Source: Perkinsus marinus ATCC 50983
Taxonomy: Eukaryota > Perkinsozoa > Perkinsida > Perkinsidae
Assembly: GCF_000006405.1 (NCBI RefSeq)
Contig: NW_003215453.1
Location: 475,019-539,018, forward strand
DNA: 64,000 nt
Direction of reading: 5' to 3'
Part shown: positions 50,259-62,900 of the stretch, piece after piece
Layout: each line of letters begins with the position of its first letter
Position numbering within the stretch: position 1 is the stretch's first letter
The notes under the pieces: generated by a model
Seen by the model: only the letters and a program-made list of their open reading frames with translations
Database searches by the model: none
What the model was told of the DNA's origin: nothing
Position numbers and translations under genes: made by a program

Positions 50259-50284
50259 GCGTTTTGAAACGGCTGCCTTCAAAG
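50259..50284 (+). repeat. Left target-site duplication of the non-LTR-type insertion
   Basis: gcgttttgaaacggctgcct tcaaagc, identical to 51483-51510. The exact boundary with the run of Cs is ambiguous by one or two bases. Confidence 0.85.
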
Positions 50285-50358
50285 CCCCCCACAGGTCTTG
50301 GCGCCTCAACGTGGCGTGGGGGTGACCGGTTCGGTATAACCGGTGCCAAGCCTTGACC
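50285..50358 (+). ncRNA. Candidate HDV-like self-cleaving ribozyme at the element 5' end
   Basis: P1: CCCCCAC (50285-50291) with GTGGGGG (50315-50321). P3: GCC (50302-50304) with GGC (50312-50314), leaving a 7-nt loop (tcaacgt). P1.1: TC (50305-50306) with GA (50323-50324). P4: CCGGTT (50325-50330) with AACCGG (50337-50342). P2: GGTC (50293-50296) with GACC (50354-50357), leaving a joining strand with C-C-A-A where the family has its catalytic C; an alternative P2 (CTTGG 50296-50300 with CCAAG 50345-50349) competes. Cleavage would fall just before 50285, which is the element's first base. The fold is read by eye. Confidence 0.55.
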
Positions 50359-51482
50359 ACCTCTGCCTATACTCGTACATCCCTCAGCGGGTGCCTTGGA
50401 GTATGGTGGGGTTTCTCTCCGTTGATGCCTGTTTAGCTATTTTCTAGCGTTTCATTCGGCGGGCTGCTACTATGTGTATACCTGCTCTATCTTACCCTTG
50501 CATTATAGTTCATGCCACACCGTTCTCCCTCGCGATTTTGTCTCATGATATTTGTGCATCACTGTCTACTTGTCGAGGATTGCTTTCACCTTTGCCCTGG
50601 CTTTTGTCAGGCCTCGGCCTTTCTTTCCCCTGAGTTACGCCGTACTTGCCACTGCCTTTGCCCAACAGTTGCTCCCGTGTTCTTTCGCTCAGGTGTCTCA
50701 TTTAATGCATTCGCATTCGTCCCGCGTGAGTCGTTCTTCCTTGTCGTTCCAGGTACTATCAATTCGGCGTCGTGCCTGAAATCGTTTGGTGGACAAGACG
50801 TCAAAACTACGTGCAGCACCACTGGCAGTGGGCTATTATCCTTTTCGAATACTGCCTCAGTTGGTTTTGCAGCGAGCATGGTCTACCATGGTCTACTGTA
50901 TGAACTGGTAACCATCGCGATGCCTTCTCGCTTTCGACAATCTTACTGTCCATGTTCACCATCGCCGTGTTCATGTTAATAACATGATGTTATGATCCCC
51001 GGTGTATTCTGCCGAGTCCCGAAGGAGCAAGAGGAGCATCTATAGTACCGTGGTCGACTTGACTTACTTCCCCTACCCAACCGCAGCTGTCTTCTGTCTG
51101 CCGTGTAAACCCTGTTCTGGTGGTTCATTACCCTCCCTGTGCTTCTCGTAGCATATATCGTGCGATGTCATCACCTGTGCATATGTTAGAGCTGCCTGGG
51201 GTCTATATCGTCCTCTTTGTAGCAGTTGTATTTCTTCCCCTATCATTTTATGCCCTTTTTTCTATTTTAGGTATTATATCTGGCCCCGCTCTTTGCATTA
51301 TCTACCTTTCTCTCTCGTTGTAGTAGTAGCAGCCACATATCTCTGATGTCGACGGGGTTATAGCCTCACTGTCTCTGCAGGTGCTTCTGAGCCGGCTATT
51401 GTACGTTTGAGGGCGATCGGCTGCTAGCCCGTAAAGCCCGGCAATAAGCATTGCGTTGCGTTGCGTTGCGTTGCGTTGCGTT
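50285..51482 (+). mobile_element. Non-autonomous non-LTR-type retroelement, 1.2 kb
   Basis: It is bounded by a 26-28-bp direct repeat (50259-50284 and 51483-51510) and ends in seven ttgcg pentamers (51451-51485), the pattern left by target-primed reverse transcription. It carries no reverse transcriptase frame. The longest open frame (50512-50979, plus) is Cys/Ser-rich and resembles nothing. The sequence is pyrimidine-rich on the plus strand, unlike its neighbours. The 5' end (50285-50358) can fold like an HDV-type ribozyme; see the next entry. It is inserted upstream of cyclin B, in the opposite orientation to it. Confidence 0.8.
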
Positions 51483-51510
51483 GCGTTTTGAAACGGCTGC
51501 CTTCAAAGCC
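51483..51510 (+). repeat. Right target-site duplication of the non-LTR-type insertion
   Basis: gcgttttgaaacggctgcct tcaaagcc; identical to the left copy. It directly follows the (ttgcg)n tail, with which its first three bases overlap. Confidence 0.85.
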
Positions 51511-53465
<1,955 letters not shown>

Positions 53466-53497
53466 AGCGCAAGCAGTGCGACTACATCAACGGTTGT

Positions 53498-54715
53498 TTA
53501 TACTTTGTGTACCACTGCTATCTGTCTTATGCGTGAATATATCTTAAGATCCGAGTTGGGATCAGTGTGAATACCGTGGTCAATTTGAGGCGCTGTGATT
53601 GTGACTAATTGATGCCGATCAAAGATAATAGTGAATAGAACAAACGGAACGCCTCTATCTGAAATTGCCCTCAATAAGGAGGATATGTTTCCCAGTGCAT
53701 CGGGTGCGACCAGATCGTTGAAAGCAACGCGAACAGCCGAATGCGTTACACCATCGTCTCCCATGATGACGTCCATTTAACTCACCGTAATCCCAGGAAA
53801 TGACAGGATATTGACGTTAGGGGGAAATTTTATCCAGGTTTGAATGAGTTCCAGATTGACTTATTGTAGACATCATTGTAAGGTTCATCCTGTCGGAGCT
53901 TTTTCATCAGGCACGCCTCGAGTGCCGTAATGTTCATACACTTGTTCTGGTAGAACGAATTATAACTGATATCGCGTTGAACTGGTCAATACAAGAAACG
54001 AATAACACTCAATCCAGCACCACATCCAGGATGGTTCCCGTTCGCATCCACTGGATGGCGTTCTCTGTCAATTTCAATGAATCGCGTTGTGTATTGATAG
54101 AATAACATCCCATTGCACCGTAGCGCCGATGTTCAGTATGCACTACAGTGGTCACTCATAACTCAACTCATAATGTCACCAAGTCGAAACGACCTAACCT
54201 TGTCTGTGTGTTGAGTCAAACGCCGACAATACAGTTTTGTTAGACTCGCATCGACGCACACTAGAAGTTCATTTGAATTGGCTCGATCATCTCTACCCCT
54301 TTTATAACGTCTTCGTAGTGAATACGCCACTCCTGAATACGAATAGTCTTCTCGACATTTTCAATCCCGAATTTCAAAAATGTAATAACACATAGAAAAA
54401 AATTGGTTTCATAGGACGAGTTTCCCAATTCTAAAATATGATTTCCGTACATCGCTCGAAAACAAAAATTCAAATTCGTTCATCCATTTCATGAGTTCCA
54501 AAACACAAGTTCAAATCCACCACACACACAAGACTAATTTCGACCAACGATATTTTCCAAGAAGGAGAGTTCGATGCGATGGATACTCCTAAACTCAACA
54601 CATTGTTGTGTTTCGAAACCGATTCCTTCAGGCCGCCTGCCATCTGAGACCGACTTACTGTCATATAATAGACACAGAATAGAGAAAGTAAGCAGGCGAA
54701 AATCTTCACTTTCAT
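53498..54715 (-). CDS. Probable secreted protein, unrecognised
   Basis: An ATG at 54715 gives MKVKIFACLLSLFCVYYMT, a signal peptide followed at once by a strong donor (ACA|GTAAGT). Downstream coding blocks on the same strand read YQYTTRFIEIDRERHPVDAN (about 54100), RDISYNSFYQNKCMNITALE then EACLMKKLRQDEPYNDVYN (about 53960-53850), and GVTHSAVRVAFNDLVAPDAL then SDRGVPFVLFTIIFDRHQL (about 53750-53600), ending near 53498. Exon phases are incomplete. Convergent with calmodulin: only about 33 bp separate the two stop codons. No family recognised. Confidence 0.5.
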
Positions 54716-54834
54716 ACGTACGTTTGTGTTGTTGTTTTTATCAAAGGCTCTACAACAACGGTTCCAGCAGAACAATGAAGACAAGAATAACAGACACAAT
54801 TCGTTGATTACGAGACTCGTAGTAGCGACTGAAT

Positions 54835-56620
54835 CTACTGATCGTTCTTGCGACGATTCTTATATTTTCTCCTCTGTGCGCTGCTGGGTTCGGGATCTGC
54901 ATTGGGCAAGCTCGATGCAGAATGTGAACTCGCTCTCCACACGGTGAACCAGTCAACATCCTTAGCAGGAGGAAGTGGCATTGAGGCTCCCTAAGGAAAG
55001 ATACAAAGTAGGTATGCAACTGGACACCACAACGAAAAGGAACTCTCCCATACTAGTGTTTCGATCAGTCGCACGGTTGAATGCCTTGCCCGTCAATGAG
55101 CGAAACTTGCCCAATGAGGGAAAATGTGGTTGAAATTTTACCGTGAAATTCGACTATTTTTTGTAGCGCTCTGCGGACTTCTACTTGTATGTAAACTTCT
55201 ATAATTGAGGAAGCGGAAGATTTATTCCTACACTGAACTTACCGTTCGCGTGCTCTGACGTCCGCCTGGTACGCGATTGACTGAAAACATCACATGAAGA
55301 AGAGCAGGGTAGATATCAACAACGTATTGGTATATTTTATAGAAGGGGAATATGATACTTGCAGTGAACCAATCTGAGCACAAGAGCGAGCATGCGCGAC
55401 AACCCAGGTTCGAATCCTGGCAGAGGCTTCTTACTCCATTGGCGACGGACATCTCGACGGTTTCGGAGTGTAATAGCCATCAGGGCCACCGAAATACCAT
55501 GGAAAATAACGAAGTATATCCCGAAATATACGCCTATAAGAGCCGGTTGCCGAACGAATATAGATACCAGTAAAAATGGCCTAACAAAAAGAACAGTTGT
55601 TTCTCATTCGAGAGATACCAAGCTCGATCCCTCCTCACCTCAATATTATCACAATAGTTGGAACAACGTCCGCTATGAACGACCAAATTCGACCAACGAG
55701 AGCCTCTCGAGAACAGCAACCCTTCAGCCGAATAGTAGGGACGAAAGCGACAACAAACATACGCAACCGAAAATACCACCGTCCACACTCCGAAGCGAAA
55801 TTGCTACTCCCGGTATCAGTACGAATCTGAAAAAATGCCACGCATAAAAAATGACCGTTTGGAAACTAGAAAGTAATTAACACGTTGTCAACTATGCGTG
55901 TTGAATAGAATGATAAGATTGTGGAAGGATTCCTGCTGAATACCAGCACCACACCAGAAGTAATGCTCACCTGACTGCCTCCCATACAAGTTTCGAAATC
56001 ATGTCTCAAGTACTGCTCCATCATCAACGATGGCTGTAATAAACCAGGAGAATGGGTATCCTGAGGTAATCATCATCAAATTCTGTCACGCGCCACGAAA
56101 TTATCCCAGCTCACATTGACTCCCACAAATCCTGCGAGGGTTTTGTGAAGGGCCGCCCGATCCCACAGAGACACTGCCTTCAACGGAGTTACAACACACG
56201 ATCCACCCAGCTTCTCTTGAGTAAAAGACATTCTGAAATCGATCAATCGGGCGCGCGCGTTTCGCAACAACCTTTCTCCAAACCTACATTGCCCTTTGCT
56301 TGACTATATAATCACGTAGTGTTACTGACGGCATGTTGCTGACGCCCCGCACCGTAGGCATATACCACACCACTTTGGTGCCTTCTCGACGATACTTCTA
56401 CACAAAAGGAAAAAAGGAATTCGGAAGCTACTCTCGAGCTGTCTAACAATTCTTCCACAATATAAAATATTCTTTGTTATTCGCTAATCATCCGAACTTC
56501 CTCAAGAAACGAACACTCTTCTTCCGTCCATGTTCAAGTGTAAGCAACGACCATTTCGGTAGTCAACTCCATGCAACAGTGATTCCATCCGATACCACAA
56601 CATCCTATATTCGTGCGGAG
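54835..56620 (-). CDS. C-terminal part of a large minus-strand gene, or a separate gene
   Basis: At least eight blocks look coding: VVVSDGITVAWS (about 56600), KYRREGTKVVWYMPTVRGVS (about 56400-56300), SFTQEKLGGSCVVTPLKAVS then LWDRAALHKTLAGFVGVNVS (about 56238-56090), LLQPSLMMEQYLRHDFETCM (about 56045-55975), YYSAEGLLFSRGSRWSNL (about 55750-55650), YFPWYFGGPDGYYTPKPSRC (about 55515-55440), a short exon near 55300-55255, and MPLPPAKDVDWFTVWRASSH ending RRKYKNRRKNDQ at 54835. It probably continues the gene at 57-64 kb, but the join was not proven. Function not recognised. Confidence 0.5.
55108..55237 (+). repeat. Degenerate copy of the 180-bp repeat
   Basis: gagggaaaatgtggttgaaa ... cttgtatgtaaacttctata attgaggaagcggaagattt attcctacactg. 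Intronic. Confidence 0.5.
55374..55434 (-). other. 61-nt intron made of antisense tRNA-like sequence
   Basis: In transcript sense: GTAAGAAGCCTCTGCCAGGA ttcgaacctggg ... CTTGTGCTCAG. Its complement holds a B box (ggttcgaatcc) within a perfect 5-bp T-arm (ccagg...cctgg) and an A-box-like gagcacaagagcg. No acceptor stem, so not a tRNA gene. Confidence 0.55.
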
Positions 56621-56685
56621 CATCACACGACCGCAAATCCAAAAATATATTCCCTTTGAAAATCAATGTTTGAACTAATGTTCGC

Positions 56686-56825
56686 TATCCTCAGCTTAGC
56701 TCAGGAGTTCCCTCACTGATTCCAGTAGTTTCCATACGAATTAGAATAGCAGTGTTAAGAAACCAACGAGAATTTCTATATTGTCACCGACACATGTAGT
56801 TGACCATGTGCATATTTAACCACAC
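56686..56825 (-). repeat. Copy of the 180-bp repeat
   Basis: ttcgctatcctcagcttagc tcaggagttccctcactgat to attgtcaccgacacatgtag ttgaccatgtgcatatttaa. Reverse orientation; intronic, directly next to a MITE. Confidence 0.78.
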
Positions 56826-56935
56826 TGGAGTGCTTTACGTGAAGTGGCGTAATACTCTGTGAAAAACGCGGTACTCACGAGTATATGCAGTAGTCGTGTT
56901 TTCACTAGTGTTTTTCACATCACGAGTGAAACTCC
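56826..56935 (+). mobile_element. MITE copy
   Basis: tggagtgctttacgtgaagt ggcgtaatactctgtgaaaa ... cacatcacgagtgaaactcc; a few bases are lost near the left end. Adjacent to a 180-bp repeat copy. Confidence 0.87.
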
Positions 56936-56993
56936 TTAACATGAACCCCTCAAATTCTTCTCAAATTCAACTCCCCCCCAAAAAGGACCAACC

Positions 56994-59900
56994 TGAGTGT
57001 TGAGGTCCAAGGCCACGGGCAGCATCATATCATCGTCAGAATCAGCGTCCGTTATCAAAAGAGCATATCGGAATCTAAATCACAAGACAATCATCCAAAT
57101 CGATCACCTGATCGATTTCTACGCTGAGTTTCGATTCTCCTGTGGATTCGCCCACCGCAAAACCGAGGGTATCCACGACTTGTTCGCCCAGTAAATCGCC
57201 ATAGCTTTATTATCCTCGGGAAGGTAGGCGTAATTCACGTCTGGAGAGACGAAGTCCTAAAGCGTTGAGGAATTGCAAGATTGACCAAGATTGCAAGATT
57301 CTTACTTGAATCATCTTGCAGCAGTCATCTGCAGGTGATAACCCTTCTCCAACCTCCACTACGAATATTGGACTGCAACCATGGACTTTCGGAGGGAGCA
57401 ATGTTGTGCATCTGCACGCATGCACAAAAGATACCCTCTTCTGGACCTCAAGATACCCTCAGCGCACAGTGAAGATTTTCTCTCACCTCCTGAGTATCTT
57501 TCGCACTCGACCGCGCTTCACAGGATCCGTACAGCATCCACTGCGCATCGCAACGATCACACAAACGTCTGTAACCAATTCGCCACTCTGCTCATTCCCC
57601 TCCCCCAAAACGCCCATCGGCACACCACCAGCAACAGCACCAGCACCAGCATTTACGCTCTCAGAAACACTACGTCCATCCCGACCCTTCCTCGACACTG
57701 GAAGAGGTGGCCAACTACAAAGGCGGCGTTGAGGAAATGCAAGATTGCAAGATTTCCCTCACCATGAGCTTAGCAGGGCTGGCAAGAAGGCTAGAATAGT
57801 GAGGATGAGACCATCGAGAAGAACAAGCCAGTCGATGACCGCTACCACAGGCACCGATTCTGAAATAGCACAAGTGTAGTATGACCATAGTAATCAAAGG
57901 GAACCCGCCGGGTTCGAGTCCCACGACTGTCATTTTAATTGATTCCCAGATCGTGTCACTAAATCCTCCTCCGCAGGTTACAAACGTGATGATAACTAAT
58001 GATTCAATGAGCTTTACTACCACTAAGCACATTGAACCTCAAGCGGACCTCAATTGTATCTTGCACAGTCAACCTCAAGATACGTTGTATACCTCCATCA
58101 GCTCCGTTCCTTATATAATCCCATAGGTCCAACTTTCCAGAATTCTGATAAACTTGATCAGGAAAGACCGCGACAACCAGAAGGCAACAGAGAAACAATA
58201 GAAGCCACGATCTGAGGAAAACTGACCGATGCTAGATTCGATCCAGGGACCTCTCGATAGACAAACCACCGCTCCACCAACTCACAAAATGAGAGTTAAT
58301 GCCCAATAAAATACACCTCTCCTCAATGCGGTCTTCGCTCGATATTGTATCTCCAGCAACGCCACCGACACTCTAGCTCGCCACTCCTTGCTTTGGAAGC
58401 GAGCATAGGGATGGATCGGATTACCTGATAGTAACCTATAGTGTTCTCGGCGGGAAATAATTTCGAATTTCCCACTTGGGTAGGAGAACATCCTTCAATC
58501 AGTTTTTCCATGTGGATATCATCACTCTAGAAACACCATTTTCCCCATCGAAATTTTACCCGGAATATGAAAAAAACACTAGCGAGAAATATATATATTC
58601 CACGACTACTGCATATCACCGCGAACATCGCATATAGAGTATTACTAAAATGTTATCAAAGCCTAAGGAACGCTATTTCCCCGTCCATATTCTCACCTTC
58701 CTCGTCCACCGTCTTCACCAAACCACCAGCAAGGTCCTGCAGATTCCCATGCTCGAACGCCATGTGAACATTACTCCGCAAACCCGAGGGCGAATCCACG
58801 TCGACCGAAAACACAGACTGCGGTGATTTCACAGAATCAGTATCGCTGTGTTGTTCTTCAGCCTGATGAACAAATATGCGTTGAGGAAATGCAAGATTGC
58901 AAGATTTTGCCACTCACTTGCTTCTCAAGCAATCGTCTATGTTCTCGATTCGCCTGCTCCGTCCAGCTGGCCTGTACTCGCCGACGGTACGCTGCGTGAA
59001 TCTGATATTAAAATTGATAACTTAAAATTTAACGAGGAGTATACCAGTGTGGGGGGAAAATATGTATATGGTCAAGTACATATGTTGGTGACAATATGAA
59101 AATTTTGAGAAAATTTTTTCCTCATTTTCACACACTTCCACCCGAATTCCTATGTGAACTCGTATAGTTAGTGCAGTGTTGGAAAATATTAACATGGTCG
59201 GCCACACATGTTGGTGACAATACGAAAATTTTGAGGAAATTTTGGGCAATTCTGCTTGGTTTTTGTACACTTCAATCCGAATCCGCATAAAACTTCCATA
59301 TAAGTGAGGAGATTTCGGGGGTCAGTTGAGGAAATTCAACATATTTTCCAACACTGATTTAGTGAGAAAGATTCTAAGATCAGCTGAAAAAGCAAACATA
59401 TATTCCAACGCTGAGTACAGCAATCTACTTATGATCTTTCCATCAGCTCTCTACGTTACAATGGAATTTCACCCGTGATATGAAAAAACACTAGTGAAAA
59501 ATATATTTCACGACTACTGCATGTCACCGCGAATATCGGGTTTTCACAGAGTATTACGCCACTTCACATAAAACGGGTGGTGAAACTCCAATGTTATACT
59601 TTCAAAGTTTAGGAGTTCTATTCAACCAAGCACGCGCGATTAATCCCATCTGGAGATGCTGTATGGGCGATGGCTTCATTATATAAGTTAAAATTAAAAC
59701 GTTCATCAACAGCCTCCAGCAGTGAACCTTACCCCAGGCAATTTTCGCTCCATCACTGCTCGATCGATTTTTTCCATACGAGCTCTCTTCTGACGATTTA
59801 CCTAATGGGTAAAAACGTCCGAAAAAAACGTGCGTGAAAATATCCCGCTTCTCAGAGACCTACGTAGAAGCGAATCTCGCCAATGACGACGAAGATGATC

Positions 59901-62900
59901 CAACCAGCGCAGAGTATCAATAGAGCGTTAGCAATGATCACCTGAAAAGTCACGCTTCCAGCAGAAAAGAACCCCCGCAAAAAAACTTTCCTCACCTTTC
60001 CCGGTGGGACTTCTCCATCAGTCGTACAGAACGGCTCCACGCTTATCCCAGCACCAGACACGAAACTCTGCTGTAGGTCAAGAGCTAGGAGGTACCGACA
60101 GGACCCATCAAACGGCAATATGACATCGTTAGTTCTGAAAAAAAAGAAGAAGTGGTATGGATAATCTGCACGCATGCGCAATAGATTTTCCCCACCCTCC
60201 CTGAGTCCATAAAATAGCGTCAGACGGGCAACTGCTGCCTCCCGAGAGTTGGACGGTGAAATCACAAGGAAGTGTTGAGAGACAATTCACCTCGTTGCTG
60301 CCTTCCTGGCGACCTGCAATAGGAAATACTACACCCTAAAATGGACACGCCTCGAAAATTCCACACCATGTAAATTGCAAAAGAAGAGAAGCAGCTTCGT
60401 ACAAAAATGATGTCCACCAAAAATTGAACCCGTGACCTCCCGAATACCAACCCACCACCCTAACCTACAGCCCAAACTTCCACTTGAATCTTCAACACTA
60501 GCTGTGAAAGGAGCATAAATCCTCGACCAATCCTGCTGCAACTGTATGCTACTTGCATACGACACTCTAACACGACAATACAACCCATCAATATTCTCCG
60601 TTGCTGCAAACGGCACCGCCTAAAACAACAAGACCTCCGGAAGGGCCTCAACTGCTTCTTAGTTGATCGCTCAAGGAGTCACCGATCAAACGAAAATTCT
60701 CCCACCAAGATAGATGGGTTGTGTCGTCAACGTTTGGCATACACCGACGTAGTTGCTTTTTCTACCCTACCTCACCAACTTAGGTGAGTCCAACCGATGC
60801 ACTCAGAGCCCCCTAGTCCCCCAAATTGTCATTTCATTTTCCAAAAAATCTGATAATTTTTCTAATCTCATCCACGTACTTACCGGAAAGGGGCAGTTCA
60901 ATGCCGTCACCCAGCCGAACGAGCCAACCATTATAGTAACCGCCACCCCCACCGCGAGCACTAATGCAATTATCGCACCCAACACGCGGACAATCTCAGG
61001 CAAGGGGGAAAGGAAAGGCGGAGGCGTACGAGCTCTCAGGTACCTAACGATAATAATAATCTTCAACACACAGCGTGGGAAAATATACATATTGCCAACT
61101 ACGTGTCGGTGACAGTTTAAAAACTTCTAGGAAATTCTGGGAAGCTTTTGCTGGTTTCCGGAAAATTTTTGAAGAAACTCCTGAGCTCAGCTAAGGAAAG
61201 CGAACATATATCGCCCTCAACCAGTGGTGACCATCACCACTGAGGAGAATAAAATATGAAAATTCTGAGAGGAAATTTTGGCAGATTCTCATTGATCTCC
61301 CCAAGTCGTATTCAAACGTCCACCATCACTAATGCAACCACACCAACCACAACTATTCTCCCCCATCTCACTGTCGCTCCTGCTTGAGAATAGCACCAAA
61401 GCTCCTATCCGTTGAAACCGGCACTCCACCCTTGCCAACCAGCCGCCCTCTTCCACCAATCTCCCCATCACCCGCTATACTCCCCTCCGCATCCGAATTG
61501 AAATCAGACTCTCCTATAGTAAAACAAAATTCCCTTAAAATTCACTGTCACTGCGCCACAAAATTACCTCCATCTGATTTGAAAGTATCAGCTCTGAACC
61601 TCGGCGGCTGATTGCCTCCCTGCTCGATCGGCCCCGCACCCAGATACTCTCCATCGTAGAAAGACTCGTCCGAGGCACCATTCTCGCCACCTGCCATCAA
61701 CATTATGAGCTTTCCGAAATCATCAATTTTCCCCATATCACTTTTCTCACGGTGAATATCACTACGGTCGAATAGTTGTTAATTCCCGTAAAAATATACA
61801 ACAAAAATCCACAAAATTCATAATACATAATTTTGTGGCGCGCGAAACTCATATTTATCACAACAAAGGTGATCAACTAGCAATCAGTGACATCATAAAA
61901 ATGCTATGATAATTATCACCACACCCTCGAATAGAACCTCCGACCTCTCCCACACCAACCCGTCGCCCTATCCACTACACCAATACTACCCGTATTAGCC
62001 TCCACCACACCACCCGCCGCCGCGTCCTCAACCACCTCAACCGCTTCCTTCCCCTTCTCTTCATCAACCATTTGCTGACCTCTCTCACTGCTACTAGCTG
62101 TGCTCGACGGCAACTGCGACCTCGCCTCTCCACCACTTTGCGCCCAACTAAAATACATACCACTCCACCACTGCTTCTCCAACACCACCAGTGGCAAATC
62201 CTTTGGTAAAATCAAGCTGGAATTTACGACACGAAAAAATATTCAATTATTATTTTCCGTCTAAAATTTCTTTCGAATCTCAACGAATTTTTTCCCAACA
62301 TTTTCCGAAATTTTCAGAAATGTCCAAAAAATGTCTAACCGAGCGCTTCGGCAAAATCAAGCAAAAACTTGCGATGCGGAAAAAATAAAAAACTGCTCAA
62401 CATTTCAAATATTCCTTTCGAATTTTCCGTGATTTTTCCTAAATTTTCTGAAAAATTTCTACCGAAAACTCTCGCTTCAAGCCCCCTTTCCTATTACCTT
62501 CTAGGGCTGCTACCCAGCATCCCCGGTCTACTCCTACGTGGTGTGCTGGGGTGCAACGGCGGCCTACTTCGAGGACTCCTCTGCACAACTGGAGGAGGTA
62601 CCCCTACCAATGCAAGGAAATATACATATTATCAACTACAGGTTGTAGAGTAAAGGATGGTAGATTACAGCAGACTACGCCAGCTCTATTGTATAGCGGC
62701 TCCCTTTTCGTTGCGCATGCGTGCTTGTGCACGCGTGCACATGCTCATCAGATCGATCTCGCTATGGCCGGATGGCCTCTTTTTACGACGATTCAAGTCC
62801 TTAGGGAGAGGGTTAAGTTTATATAAGAGATCGTGGGACTAGATAGTTCGTCTTTGAGTCCAAATGGCACTCCCGAGTCAACAAGGGGCTCGCGCTAATC

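Noticed and set aside
50512-50979. 155-codon frame inside the 1.2-kb element
   Set aside because: Cys/Ser-rich with no reverse transcriptase, endonuclease or RNA-binding motif; a chance frame in pyrimidine-rich DNA is more likely.
55360-55440. Possible functional tRNA gene
   Set aside because: The T-arm and B box are good, but there is no pairing acceptor stem or proper D-arm, and the segment fits exactly between two splice sites.
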